DNA of 64,000 nt. Origin: Isoetes taiwanensis. Taxonomy: Eukaryota; Streptophyta; Lycopodiopsida; Isoetales; Isoetaceae. Where the stretch lies: positions 9,796,413-9,860,412 of the forward strand of contig JAJEKV010000003.1 of NCBI GenBank assembly GCA_021234155.1, read 5' to 3'. This document shows positions 33,605 through 44,667 of the stretch, piece after piece. Within the stretch, counting starts at the first letter, position 1. Each line of letters opens with the position of its first letter. Below the pieces are notes generated by a model. The model had not been told where the DNA came from. It saw nothing but the letters and a program-made list of their open reading frames with translations, and made no database searches. Position numbers and translations under genes: made by a program.

Positions 33605-34224
33605 AGGGAAGGATGTGAAGATGTCTCACCTGCTAAGCCAGATTGAGGCTCCCTTTCTCCTGCTTGTGTGGCTGAATTGTTGTCTTTGCTCTCAGAGCTG
33701 CAACCTTGGCTTCCTTCTGCTCTAGCCCTGGCCAATCTCCTTCTTCTCCTTCTCCTTCCTGCTGCCCCCGAAGAGGAGGAAAGCACCACCCTAAGCTCCA
33801 CTTCTTGCAGGTTCACTGGGTCTTCCAGTTGCTCTGCAAAAGGGCCTGCTGTTTCCTTCTGGAGCAGAGCTTGCTCCACATCCTTCTTAATAGTGCTTAA
33901 CTGCTCCCTAGAGTTGGAAGACTGGCCCACTCCATAGATGATTGTGGTCTCAGGCTTCCTTGGATCGGGTCGAGCCACTTCCATAATGGGCTCTATACCT
34001 TTGCCTTTATCTAAACTAGCTGGAGGCCCATCTAGCATTTGGACCTGTATCTGTTCTTTATTTGTCTCTTCTTCTGTTTGTTGCATGCGAGCAGTAATCT
34101 CAATCTGTTTGTCCTTTGTGTCGTTTGTTTGTTGCCTGCATTCCTTTGCACTGCCTATCTGTTGCATGCATTCCTTTGTATTGGCTACCTGTTGCATGCA
34201 TTCCAAATTTAGCATCTGTGAGCC
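33601..34224 (-). pseudogene. LINE-B ORF1, C-terminal part
   Basis: The minus-strand frame from the MULE edge to the ORF1 stop at 33,601 (TGA overlapping the ORF2 ATG). It begins with repeats of a CMQQ-containing unit (three copies near 34,140-34,210, encoded by GTTGCATGCATTCC-type DNA repeats). A Glu/Gln-rich segment follows, then a very basic block of eight Arg and a Ser-rich tail. It continues the DUF4283/zinc-knuckle half at 56,779-57,678. The first ATG at 34,215 is internal to the original ORF and should not be taken as a start. Confidence 0.8.
34215..34224. repeat. MULE target-site duplication, left copy
   Basis: TCTGTGAGCC, against CCTATGAGCC at 56,769-56,778: 8 of 10 identical, or 8 of 9 for the inner 9 bp. 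MULEs make 8-10 bp, usually 9-bp, duplications. LINE-B ORF1 joins in frame across it. Confidence 0.8.
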
Positions 34225-34910
34225 GGCTCAGGATACTTTTACCCTTGATTCGGTGATCCCGGAGATAAATTTACCGGCCTCCGGGATCCTGGGTCGCTCT
34301 CGACGGGGTCCATTGGGGAGACCCCGTTCTGAGGTACGGCAGACGCCACGTCGGCCTGGACCATCCCCGCCGTCCAAACCCCCGTGCAATCGCGCGGCCG
34401 TCAGGTGCCTCGAGAGATCCGCCTCGGGATCATCCCGCGATCCTCCCTCGCCGGGATCCCCACGGTTGGCCGGTGCTGTAAGCGATATCCGCCGAGGTGA
34501 TCCCCTCCTCCGGGATCCCCAGCACCCCGGACGCGGATCCCCTCCTCCGGGATCACCCGCCCGTGGCTGATAACGGCGGACGCCATACGCCGAGGTGATC
34601 CCCACCTCCGGGATCCCCGGGCACCCCGGACGTGGATCCCCTCCTCCGGGATCACCCGGCCATGGCTGATAACGGCGGACGCTATCCGCCGAGGTGATCC
34701 CCTCCTCCGGGATCACCCGACCATGGCTGATAACGGCGGACGCTATCCGCCGAGGTTATCCCCTCCTCCGGGATCCCCGGGCACCCCGGACGCGGATCCC
34801 CTCCTCCGGGATCACCCCCCCGTGGCTGATAACGGCGGCCGCTATCCGCCGTGGTGATCCCTCCTCCGGGATCCCCGATATGGTGACGTGGATCCCGTGA
34901 CTTGGAATTC
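34225..34910 (+). repeat. MULE left inverted terminal region with GGATCC-hairpin array
   Basis: The first ~60 bp match the right end with a few changes. The next ~270 bp align with gaps (GTTGGGGAGACC-, CGGACCATCCC- and GTGCAAT-like blocks shared). From ~34,490 there are repeated units holding GATCCCCTCCTCCGGGATC, an imperfect palindrome, and TGATAACGGCGGACGC (34,569; 34,668; 34,728; 34,826). Strongly GC-rich compared with surroundings. Confidence 0.88.
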
Positions 34911-35183
34911 ACTGTTAGATGCAAACCCAGGTGGTTTGCCCATACCGTCCTCCGGGATCACCACGTCATTTGCCCCTCTGATTCCGGAGGCCAGTATATG
35001 AGAACGTTTGGACGGTGGAGATAGCGGCGTGGACTAATCAGGTGGTCCAAGTTTGAATTTTGCTAGCCCATGCACGGACAAACCAATACAATGAAAACAC
35101 GTGGACGTTCTGAGACCACCCTCCGGGATCACCATCTGAGTGTGGTTCTTCCCTGTTGCGTGCTGATGTCGAAGTAGCGAGGC

Positions 35184-38070
35184 ATGGAGGAGGAGCGCAA
35201 TGCGGCTGTGGCTGCGGCAGCTATGGACGAGTTAGAGGAGAAGAGAGAAGAGGTAAGTATTCTTTTTCATTCATAGCAAACTTCAAGGGCTTTAAACAAG
35301 CATTGTCATTTTGTGTTTAATGTTTTTTTTTCCAGCTTAGGGCTGAAATACAGCCCGAAACACCTCCAAATGGCCTGTTTGATCATGGCAACTTACATTG
35401 GTATCCTGAAGAGCATTTTGTACCTGATATTCAAGGGGGTGGCCAGATGCTTGTTTGGACTTGCTACATCCATGCAGACTGGGTCCAAGATTACGTTCTT
35501 GGGGAGCAGAGGAATTGTGAAGCACCTGCCAATTTCTATCTAAGAAGTTCAGTGCCTGAGAGAGTGTTAAAAAGACCCTACAAGGATTCCTATATGACGT
35601 TGAAGAGGTATTGGTTTGATTCATGTGTTTGTGTTTTAAATCATGAGTCCAAGATCCAATAGGACCATCCAATAGGTTATGTGTTTGATTATAATTCTTG
35701 CTTTTTTAAGTCATTTGAGGTGCTTGTCATTAAGATTACACCTAGTAGATCAAAACTAACTTGTAATGCACAATACAGATATTGGTGTTCATATGGACCT
35801 CAAGACAAGACAGCAAACACTCATGTGGTTGAGGAAAGACCACGTCCACCGGGGACACGTAGGAAAAAGGTTGAGAGGGAAGAGGGCATACGTAGGGGCT
35901 GCCAGTGCCATTTCACAATCAGGCAACTCTATTTCCTTCCAGAATTTTCACATATCACTTATTATGGGTTTGATCACAAGAATATCCAAGGTTTGCCCTG
36001 CCATGGTAGGTTTGTTGACCCATCCTCTGGAGTTAAGTTCAAGCTAGCACCCTGGATCTCACAAGAATTGAGGGAATGGGTGAGACAGAAGCTTGTCCAA
36101 TGGCACACGCCACGTAGTGTCATGAACATGCATGAAGAGAGGTGGAGGTTGAAACTTGAAGTGAATGGACAGGAAAGCATGTGTAGGGATGATGTGTTGA
36201 AAATTCGGGACGTGTACAATATTGAAAAGGGAGTTGTTCGTAACACATGGAAGCTACATGAAGATCTTCCCACTAGCATTGACATGTGGGTTCAACAACA
36301 TCAAGATTCTGTGTTCATGTATGAGCAAGGAGACTTGTTTCAATTAGGAGTTATGACTCCAATCCAAAGGGAGTCCATGTTGAAATTTGGCAAGAACAAA
36401 GCTATTTGCATGGACTCTACTTTCAAAACAAACGACAAGAGGTGCGGTTCTTCCTCAACTTTTATTGTGTGTTGATTTGATTATTGTGTATGGTTTAATG
36501 CAGGTTCTATCTTTTCACACTTCTCGCCTTTGATGAGTATTCCAATGGTTTACCATTGGCTTACGTATTACCAATTCTCAAAAGAGTGGAGCTATAACAA
36601 AGTGGATGCAAACACTAAAGGAGTCCTTATGCCGAGATGATCCTGATTGGCAACCTTCTTGCATCATTACAGATGATGCCCATCTTTGAATAAAGGCCGT
36701 GAAAAAAGTAACTTGTCAAACTCTAATCCTTGGAAGCAAATCATAACTGTACTAACATTGTTTAATTTCATAGGTTTTTCCTAGTGTGCCCGTGCAAATT
36801 TGCATATGGCATGTGAGGAGGGCTTGGATCAAGTGGTTGCAGAAGAACATCAAGAACAAGGTTGCACGTAACGATCTGTTCAAGGAACTTGGTTACATTA
36901 TGTACAGGACAGAAGGTCCTCTAGGGGACAATGTGTACGGTGAAGAGTATAGGGAGGGAGGGAGGCAACTAGGAAATTGGAAGACTTATTGAGGAAGTAT
37001 CCTCAATACCCCAAGTTGGCGGCATACATGAGTAAGGAGTGGACCAAAAACATTTTCCAATGGGTATTGGCTACAAGGATGTACCCTCACTCCAACCAAG
37101 AGACTAATGCAGCCATAGAGGCATGGCATTGTGCCTTGAAAAGGCGCCTGGGCATTTCAAAACGAGCACTCCGAGGATGGAGGATTGATTGGCTCCTCTA
37201 CATTCTAACCAACAACGTGGAGACACACATGGCATACATCAGGTATAACTTCTAATCATCATCTGTAGCCTATTTTGATTTTGCAAGAATATAATTCTCT
37301 TGTCATCTAGGTCCATGAAGGAAGCATGGTTTGTGGTGAACACATCCCAGGAAGAGATAGTACAGTGTGCCATATTGGGTGCAAGGAAGATTGCTGATGA
37401 ACAGGTCACATTCACTAACTTCGAAGAAGGTGAGGCAGAAGTGCAAAGTGAACGCACTCTAGGGCAAGGACCATAATTTGTGAACGGGGCACACAAGAAC
37501 TGGGCATGTTGTGACTGTCCCTGGGGAGCCAAGGGCAACTTATGTAAGCACCAAGTTAAGGTCATGCAAATGTTGGGCAACTACAGGGATCAAGATCTTT
37601 TACAGGTGCTTGGATCTCAATATGGGTCAATTGGTGGGGGCATGGACTACTTGAGGCCATGTGAGGATCATGGGGCCTTTCATGGGGAGGAAACCACATA
37701 CGAAGATGTGGTTGAGATTGTAAGCTTGGACGAGTCTCCCTCTCAAAAGGAGACAAGGATTAACCTGGATAAGACAAGGAGATCTTTACAAGAAGTCATT
37801 GGTAGAGTGATGTCAAGGGCAGAAAAAGATCCAGGCATGCTAATTGCAACTGATTCACTCATGAGACAACTCGACACGCGGCTTGAAAGAATGGATGATG
37901 TTGGCCACACAAACTCTAACAGAATCATAACATGTATCCCCACTAATGCAGTGGAAGAGGATTGTGGTAATAGTTTGGTAAGGCTGAAGCCTTTGATAGA
38001 AATTCGGAAGAGGAAAGACAAGGAAACCAAGAAGAGTTGGAAGCAAGTTCAGATGGAGGGCCTGTTGTGA
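35184..38070 (+). pseudogene. mudrA-like: mudrA-like MULE transposase gene, six exons, broken
   Basis: Likely exons: 35,184-35,252, 35,336-35,607, 35,779-36,441, 36,504-36,707, 36,774-37,242 and 37,311-38,070, all with GT-AG boundaries. Order of domains: an FAR1-like Cys/His N-terminal region (YWCSYG, GCQCHF, LPCHG), the MULE DDE core with a first Asp in ICMDSTFKTN, a second acidic patch CIITDDAH, CIWHVRRAW, a Glu region NQETNAAIEAWHCALKRRL, then a SWIM zinc finger (CCDCPWGAKGNLCKHQ). It is dead: a 1-base frameshift near 36,572, a TGA at about 36,688, a frameshift near 36,980 and a TAA at about 37,475. Its product would bind the element ends and cut and paste the MULE. Confidence 0.9.
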
Positions 38071-38149
38071 GAATGGCATCGTGAGTTTGTTGTTGTTACT
38101 TAACCTATTGATAAATTACTTAACCTATTGATAAATATTGTCAATGTTA

Positions 38150-38372
38150 TCAATGTTTAATGTCAGGAGTTAAATGTTAGGATAATTTAGAACCTTGAGT
38201 TAAATGTTTAATGTTTAGAGTTTAGACCATAGGATAAAAAACTAATAAAAAAAAAACGTACGTGGGATCCCCTCCTCCGGGATCCCGCGTTCGCCTGCCT
38301 GGTGATCCCGTCCTCCGGGATCACACACTAATTAAAACGGGATCTCCTCCTCCGGGATCCCGCGTCCGCCTA
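38150..38372 (+). repeat. MULE internal GGATCC-hairpin block, copy 1
   Basis: Follows the 3' end of the transposase gene. It holds TTTAGACCATAGGATAAAA, then three palindromic units of the GATCCCCTCCTCCGGGATC type separated by GCGTCCGCCTG-like spacers. A longer copy lies at 52,540-52,825. It stops at CGCGTCCGCCT, where H3 begins. Confidence 0.85.
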
Positions 38373-38940
38373 AAGTGCCCAGCGTTGCTGGGCTTTTCGT
38401 GAGCAGAAGTTCAAAAACTAATAAATTGTTGAGAACATCTGGTCAGGCAAATGTTGGCTCCGTGTTAAAAAAGGGAACGAATTCTATAAAGAAAATAAAG
38501 GTAAAGGACCACGTCCCTTCATTATCCTATATTATAATGTTTTGCTGTAATTCCTGGATTTGGATCCTGCCCTAATTTGAATGGTGAGGATTGAGGAGTA
38601 AATAATCCGACGGCTAAAAGTGGCCCCTTCTTTTTAAAAAAAAGGTCCTATACGTTAACCTAAATTTGGCTCCTCCTAAAAATCCCGCTTCCTCCCCAAG
38701 TCCGGCATGCTGGGTCGATTTGCAGAAGCCAGATGGAGTCGGCTGGGGCACTGATTCCAGCTAATGTGTGCTCGGATTGAAGCTGGGACCCTGCTCGACC
38801 CGATTTTGCTTACCATTTCGCCAGCGCCGCAAAGTAGAACGCCGGAGAGCTCCGAAAGGGTTGGCTATGGCGGAGAGCAGAGGGGGGTTATATCTTTTCC
38901 ATTCACAGGTCTTAGCTATCGCTTGTGAAGAGCTCACTGG

Positions 38941-39594
38941 ATTCTATTATCCTGCTATATATGTCTGCATCAGGTGAATTTCCAATGGAAAATAAGAAAC
39001 AAGAGGCCATATGCTGGATCCAGTTCCAGAGCAGTGTGCAACATCTTCAGGGAGCACGCCAGAGACCAGCCCTCGCAACTGTAGAGCTGATGGTGACCAT
39101 GCATTTTCAAGAAGTTTAAGTGCTTCCAATACTGGGCTTTGGCTCGGCTCTCGACGATGCACAGGTTCTTATGGGTGTGCTTTTATTTTATTTGACCAGC
39201 TTTCCTAAGGAGGCAAACAGCAGATGGTGTTAGATCTCTCCAAAACGTTAGGTTCTGGAGATGTATTCTATTATCCTGCTATATATGTCTGCATCAGGTG
39301 AATTTCCAATGGAAAATAAGAAACAAGAGGCCATATGCTGGATCCAGTTCCAGAGCAGTGTGCAACATCTTCAGGGAGCACGCCAGAGACCAGCCCTCGC
39401 AGAATCAGAGAGCTGATGGTGACCATGCATTTTCAAGAAGTTTAAGTGCTTCCAATACTGGGCTTTTGGCTCGGCTCTCGACGATGCACATGTGTTCTTA
39501 TGGGTGTGCTTTTATTTTATTTGACCAGCTTTCCTAAGGAGGCAAACAAGTAGATGGTGTTAGATCTCTCCAAAACGTTAGGTTCTGGAGATGT
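38941..39594. repeat. 324-bp tandem duplication inside H2
   Basis: Copies 38,941-39,264 and 39,265-39,594 are nearly identical and differ mainly by a few short indels. Both start ATTCTATTATCCTGCTATAT and end GGTTCTGGAGATGT. Short frames inside are the same peptide twice and are not evidence of a gene. Confidence 0.92.
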
Positions 39595-40186
39595 AGATTT
39601 TTGAGGGCCCATGACTCACAAAGAAGACCCTCCCTTAGAGGTATGACATCTTGCATCTGTCCTCTATTTTGATTCTATGTTATTTCGAAAGCAGCAGAAA
39701 GAATAGGTTAATAACTACCATGTGATGATGCCAAACTTTACCCATGATTAAACTTTCTTCTTGCTCCAAATATAAACAATTTTTGCTCCAAATATAAACA
39801 ATTATGAGCTTTCATTTTAATTGCTAGAGAATAGCATTTGGCATTCAGATGGACATCCACTTGCTAGCATTTCTGGTGCATAGTATCAGGGCCATGATTT
39901 ATAGCCTTACCCCATCTTGGCCGAAGTATATCTCTGCTTAAGCATGTCATACTTACATGGAGCTAGACTGGACAAACCTAAATATATGGCAGCAGAATTG
40001 ACTTGCAAACGCCATAGCTGCAGCAAGTCTAGCCTTATCTAGCTCTTTGTTTATTTTTTTCTGTTTGTTTTGTTGTGGGTTGAGAGGTCTCATAATGCCT
40101 AATCTTTCATTTCTTTTATGGTTACAGATAATGTATGCTAATGAAGTGGCCTCTTTGTCATTTGCTGTTGGGATAGGCAATGGTCA

Positions 40187-40860
40187 TCCCGGTGCGTGAA
40201 GGTGATCGCCTTAAAGGGGCAGCTAACACTTGGGTATGCATGTCACATTTTATAGCCCAAATACTACAGACCTCCGATAATAAACCTATCCATGCAGGCA
40301 AGTTATCATGGCATTAGTGGATATTGCAAATGGAAAGCAGAGACATGTTCCATACCGTGATTCCAAACTTACATTTCTTCAATACCAGCAAACATCGTAG
40401 ATAACATCGCGGGCATGTTGTGATAAAACAACAAATACCAGCAAATACAACAGTTAAAGGTGTTCTCTCTTGCAGGCTGCAACAATTAGTAGCTTATGTT
40501 CTACTTTTTCTGTCAATGCAGGATGAAGTACAGAGTTCAAGGCCACCAAGATATGGCTTAAATTGACATCCAATAAGGATGCAAACCATCTGCAAGATGC
40601 ATCAGAAGCAACTCGCTTGGTAGATTTTCAAATGACAATCCATTATGTGAGGTGAGGGACTCATTTGTTGATCTTGCAAAAAATGTGGACCATAAAAGTA
40701 TATGTCGCTCGAGGTGGGGAAATTGAACTTGCGACAAAAAACAGTGGGCTCTTTGGTAGCGGAGTCATTAAGACGTGAGCAGGTCGCGCAGACAATAAAC
40801 TAAAGGAACTTGCCAAAGAAATTGAACATTTAAATAGTTTGGTAACCATTCCTTCAAGCC
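40187..40860 (+). pseudogene. captured kinesin-12-like gene fragment in H2
   Basis: Three pieces of a plant kinesin lie in order on the plus strand. EGDRLKGAANT at about 40,199-40,231 is the switch-II-proximal part of the motor. VIMALVDIANGKQRHVPYRD then SKLTFLQ at about 40,307-40,382 is the next conserved motor stretch, after a possible acceptor CATGCAG. At 40,744-40,842 is a coiled-coil piece, VAESLRREQVA then KLKELAKEIEHLNSL, resembling the neck/stalk of KIN-12 proteins. Stops and frame changes separate them, and exon-intron layout seems retained. Helitrons are known to capture gene pieces; no ATP-binding P-loop exon was seen. Confidence 0.75.
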
Positions 40861-41619
40861 TATTTCATTATTTCATTTCTTTCAATTGTACGTAAGTTTT
40901 TATCCTTATTGTGTCTGTCTCGTGTTGATGTATAGGTGGTGTTGCCATCTTGGACGTTGGATCGTGGGGTTCAACCTACAAATGTGGTATGATACTTTAC
41001 CAGTTCAAAGCACTTTTTAGCAATAGATTAGTTATAGGGCTGATAAATTGTTATTGGAACATTAGGTAAAGGCACCTGATGTTTGGCATCACAACATCAC
41101 CTCGCTTCCTTTTGATCACATGGAAATACTTGGTTTGTCATAATATTTTCTATCTTGATTACATTGTCATGTGAACTTCTTATTGTCAGATAGTTGAATG
41201 CTCTCTCATCAATACATTTTGATATTAAACGAAGCAAAGACTATCAAGAGAAACATTATGACAAGAAGTAATGACAAGAAGAGAAAACATTATGACAAAC
41301 AATCACTCTATCTCTCAAACGTGAAAATCCTTAGAACAACCCCTTAAACCAATTTAAATGCTTTACATCAAGAAGGCAAAGAAAGCTGCCTTTAAAAAGG
41401 CCAACCTTTTTTGTCTTTTACCTTTTTTTAGTCAGGTATAGATGATCCTCACGTGGAGGGTTTAGACGATTCTTTAAGGAACACACAACTAACCCCTCTA
41501 GGACTTTGCACCTCGAAGTGGCACGTAAAATGCGGTATGTGCCATTACAAAAGGCCGAAAACACCGGTTTGCCCTTTTCCCTTTAGCTACGTACAAAAAA
41601 CACAAATTCTTTTGGCTAT

Positions 41620-41757
41620 GTTTAAAAAAGGCAAAAAGGGAAACAACACCTTTTGCCTTTTTCCCTTTAAAAAGGCAAAAAGGGAAACAACACCTTTTGC
41701 CTTTTACCCTTTAAAAAGGCAAAAAGGGAAATAACACCTTTTGCCTTTTTCCTTTTA
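41620..41757. repeat. three tandem ~52-bp repeats with internal inverted symmetry
   Basis: Three units of the form AAAAAGGCAAAAAGGGAAA, CAACACC, then TTTTGCCTTTTTCCCTTT. Each unit is self-complementary (AAAAAGG...CCTTTTT) and may fold as a hairpin. They lie just upstream of the Rep-helicase start at 41,830. Confidence 0.85.
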
Positions 41758-41829
41758 AATAGCTATAAAAACAATTGTGAAGGAGCAAATGCTCATTAAA
41801 CTTGACATCATTTTGACATCTAATTTGCA

Positions 41830-42699
41830 ATGACGGAGGAACGAGAAAGAAGGCTTGCAGGTGCGAGAATTAATTACAAAGAGAAGCGAGCTACAGAGAC
41901 ACCTCAGGAGCGTGAAGCTCGGTTGGAAAAGCGAAGAGGGTATTACAGGAAAAGAAAGCAGCAACTGCATGCCATAGAAATAGAAGAGCAACATCAACAA
42001 AGAACAGAAGCAGAAGAGGACCATCATCAAAGATTGGACGGACTTGCACAATATCAGCATGGTACAGAGACACCTCAGGAACGTGAAGCTCGATTGGAAA
42101 AACGAAGAGAGTATTACAAGAAAAGGAAATTGCAACAAGCTGCTACAGAAACAGAAGAACAACACCGACAAAGATTGGCCAAAGACGCCCAATATAGGCG
42201 CAAAAGGAAAGCCCAAGCAGTTGTCACAGAAACAGAAGAAGAGCATCAAGAGAGACTTGACGAACTTGCACAATACCAGCGCCAACGGAGAGCCCGTCCA
42301 CCTACATACAGAATAGCAAGGACACTTGAAGTCACACAAGTAGAACGACACCACTGTGGGCCGTTCAATAGGGAATGCATAGACTGTGGTGCATTGTCGT
42401 TCAAGGACGATGGTACGAACTGCTGTCATGATGGACAAATCAAACTGGAACCTCTACAACCAATGCCCCATCTAATTCAGAGATTATTGAGCCACCAGCA
42501 CCCAAAAAGCACTAACTTCCACCAACACATTAGGGCATACAATAGTGCTCTCGCCTTTGCTTCCTTTGGCGCCAACATCGAGCAATTTGAAGGACACGGA
42601 CCGTATTGTTTCAAGATCCAAGGACAAACCTATCATAGGGTAGGACCAGCTCATGCCGATAATTCCCACCAAGAACATACTCCCGCCTCTACATTCTAG
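41830..42699 (+). pseudogene. Helitron H2 N-terminal zinc-finger / Helitron-like N domain
   Basis: 289 codons from ATG 41,830. Residues ~1-160 are charged repeats built on the unit TPQEREARLEKRR.YY.KRK (two clear copies) and ETEEQHRQRL-type units. Then comes a Cys/His cluster (HHCGPFNRECIDCGALSF ... CCHDGQIKL), typical of plant Helitron proteins. After it is the conserved stretch HIRAYNSALAFASFGANIEQ and GPYCFKIQGQTYHR. The frame breaks at 42,699. Between 42,700 and 43,170 only shifted remnants of the link to the Rep domain remain (for example VNPYASALMMMHEVEEPHNA-like text in alternate frames). Confidence 0.85.
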
Positions 42700-43170
42700 A
42701 TGTCGACTATGCACATGAAGCACGGACCCAAAATCCTCGTAATGTAAATTTGCGATAGTGACCTACTCAAAGAATTGATGCCGAGCTACGTTAACGTTAA
42801 CCCCTATGCATCAGCTCTCATGATGATGCACGAGGTAGAAGAACCGCACAACGCTCCCGGTGAAGGCGTGAAAGACATCAGGATGTACTTCAATGTTTCT
42901 AAACCCGGACCTTAGGAGATACAATCCAAAGATGCTCAAATGAAGTTGCAGAATATTTGTCAATGCGCACGGAGAGCCACCATTCGATAGGGACATCCGT
43001 GATACATCAAAAAGTCTGGCGGCCTCAAGAAGATTCCAATCACAAACCCAAATCTTGATCCCTTAGTTTACCCCATTCTCTTTCCCTTTGGTGACCGTGG
43101 CTGGAGCATAGGAATCAAGAAGGCAGAAACAACTCCCCCGTGATCGACGCCTTCTAACAAACAGGAGTAC

Positions 43171-44667
43171 GTGACTATGTTTCAATTCTACAATTATCGG
43201 CTGGCAATAAGGAGCAAAGATTGGAACCCATTGCTTTCCGCAGGCAAGCTAACACAACAATTCATTGTTGATGTGTACTCAAGAGTGGAAGCAAACAATC
43301 TAAACTGGATCAAACAAAATCAAAGGAAGTTGCGAGTAGAGTTATACCAAGGTCTCATTGACTACATAGATCACGAGGCAGAACAAAGAGGTTTAAGATC
43401 CGGCAAGCTGGTCATCCTTCCTTCTTCATACAATGGAAGCCCGAGAGCAATGCAATGTAACTACCGTGATTCGATGGCCTTGATCCGAAGATTTGGCAAA
43501 GCTGACCTCTTTGTAACATTTACGTCCAACCCAAATTGGGTAGAGATTAGACACAACCTGCTACCTGGACAACAGCCACATGATAGGCCAGATTTGGTTG
43601 TACGCGTATTTCACACAAAGCTCAAAGCATTCTTCCACGACCTCTTTGAAAATGATATCTTGGGCAAGGTGAAGGCGCACACGTATACGATAGAGTTCCA
43701 GAAACGAGGCTTGCCACATTGCCACCTCCTCATGATTCTCGAACAAGAAGACAAGATCCGGGATAGCGATGCCATTGACAGCATTACAAGCGCTGAGATC
43801 CCGGGCCCAGAAAATCCCAATCTGCAAAACATCGTCATCAAGCATATGGTCCATGGTCCATGCGGCGCCCTCAACCCAAATGCTCCTTGCATGCAAGCCA
43901 AGGAAGGCAATCCAACGAAGGAATGCACAAAAGGATTTCCAAAGCCATTCAATGACAATACCAAAGTCAACACAAATGGCTACCCAGAGTATAGAAGACG
44001 GGATACAGGCCACTTCATGAGGGGCAACACGCCTATTGACAACAGATGGATAGTTCCCCACAATCGCTGGTCGCTTGAAAAGTACGAGGCACATATCAAT
44101 GTAGAACGTTGTTTTAGCGTTGGCGGCGTGAAGTATATCTATATAAGTACATCCACAAAGGGCATGATCGAAAGCATCCATCAAGGTCACCAAGAACCCT
44201 GTGGGGAATCCACATCCACATTCAATTGGGACGAGGTGGAGCAATACCTTGACACGAGATACGCCCTCGCAATTGAAGCAATGTGGAGGCTATACGGATT
44301 CAAGATGCATGGCAACTCCCACACAGTACACAGGCTACCTGTTCACTTACCAAACAACCAAGCTGTCTATTATCAGGAAGGCCATGAAAGACAAGCCATC
44401 GAGCGGCAGATGCAAAAGCAAACAATGTTGACTGCATGGTTTGAACTCAACAAGCACACCACCCACCAAGACGCGGAATACACTTATCCAGAAATCCCCC
44501 AACACTATACATTCACGCGCCAGACGTCCTGGAAAAAGAGGGAGGGGAAGTTCAAGCTCATTACACGGATGTACAACGTGAGCCCTAAGGATGGTGAGCG
44601 CTATTACCTCCGTCTTCTATTGCTACATATCAAGGGCTTAAACCCTTCAAGACATGCGCACTGTTAA
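43171..44667 (+). pseudogene. Helitron H2 Rep (HUH endonuclease) domain
   Basis: 498 codons. The HUH motif is clear: KRGLPHCHLLMIL near 43,715. The upstream ADLFVTFTSNPNW and the following PNLQNIVIKHMVHGPCG and CTKGFPKPF are the usual plant Helitron landmarks. The catalytic Tyr region reads VKYIYISTSTKG where I expect a YxxxY-type pattern such as KYLFKYVYKG. The first Tyr is present, while the second position reads Ser in the most direct alignment. The protein would nick and join single-stranded DNA during rolling-circle transposition. Upstream and downstream frame breaks show this copy is not functional. Confidence 0.88.

Noticed and set aside
33938-34570. 210-codon plus-strand ORF
   Set aside because: It spans the MULE boundary and lies opposite LINE-B ORF1; open by chance.
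34225-34910. Synthetic or vector contamination, because of many GGATCC (BamHI) sites
   Set aside because: The repeats are diverged, occur inverted at the other end of the element and inside it, and are flanked by a target duplication in a LINE.
34228-34924. Gly/Pro/Asp-rich ORFs on both strands
   Set aside because: By-products of the GGATCC hairpin array in the MULE terminus; the same peptides recur with the repeat.
40661-40800. tRNA-like sequence
   Set aside because: No complete cloverleaf could be drawn; the segment fits better as kinesin stalk coding remnant.
41755-42438. 227-codon minus-strand ORF rich in Phe, Leu, Ser and Cys
   Set aside because: It is the antisense of the Helitron N-terminal repeats; its composition follows from the Glu/Arg/Gln codons opposite.
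43561-44244. 227-codon minus-strand ORF
   Set aside because: Shadow of the Rep domain, whose plus frame carries the HUH motif.
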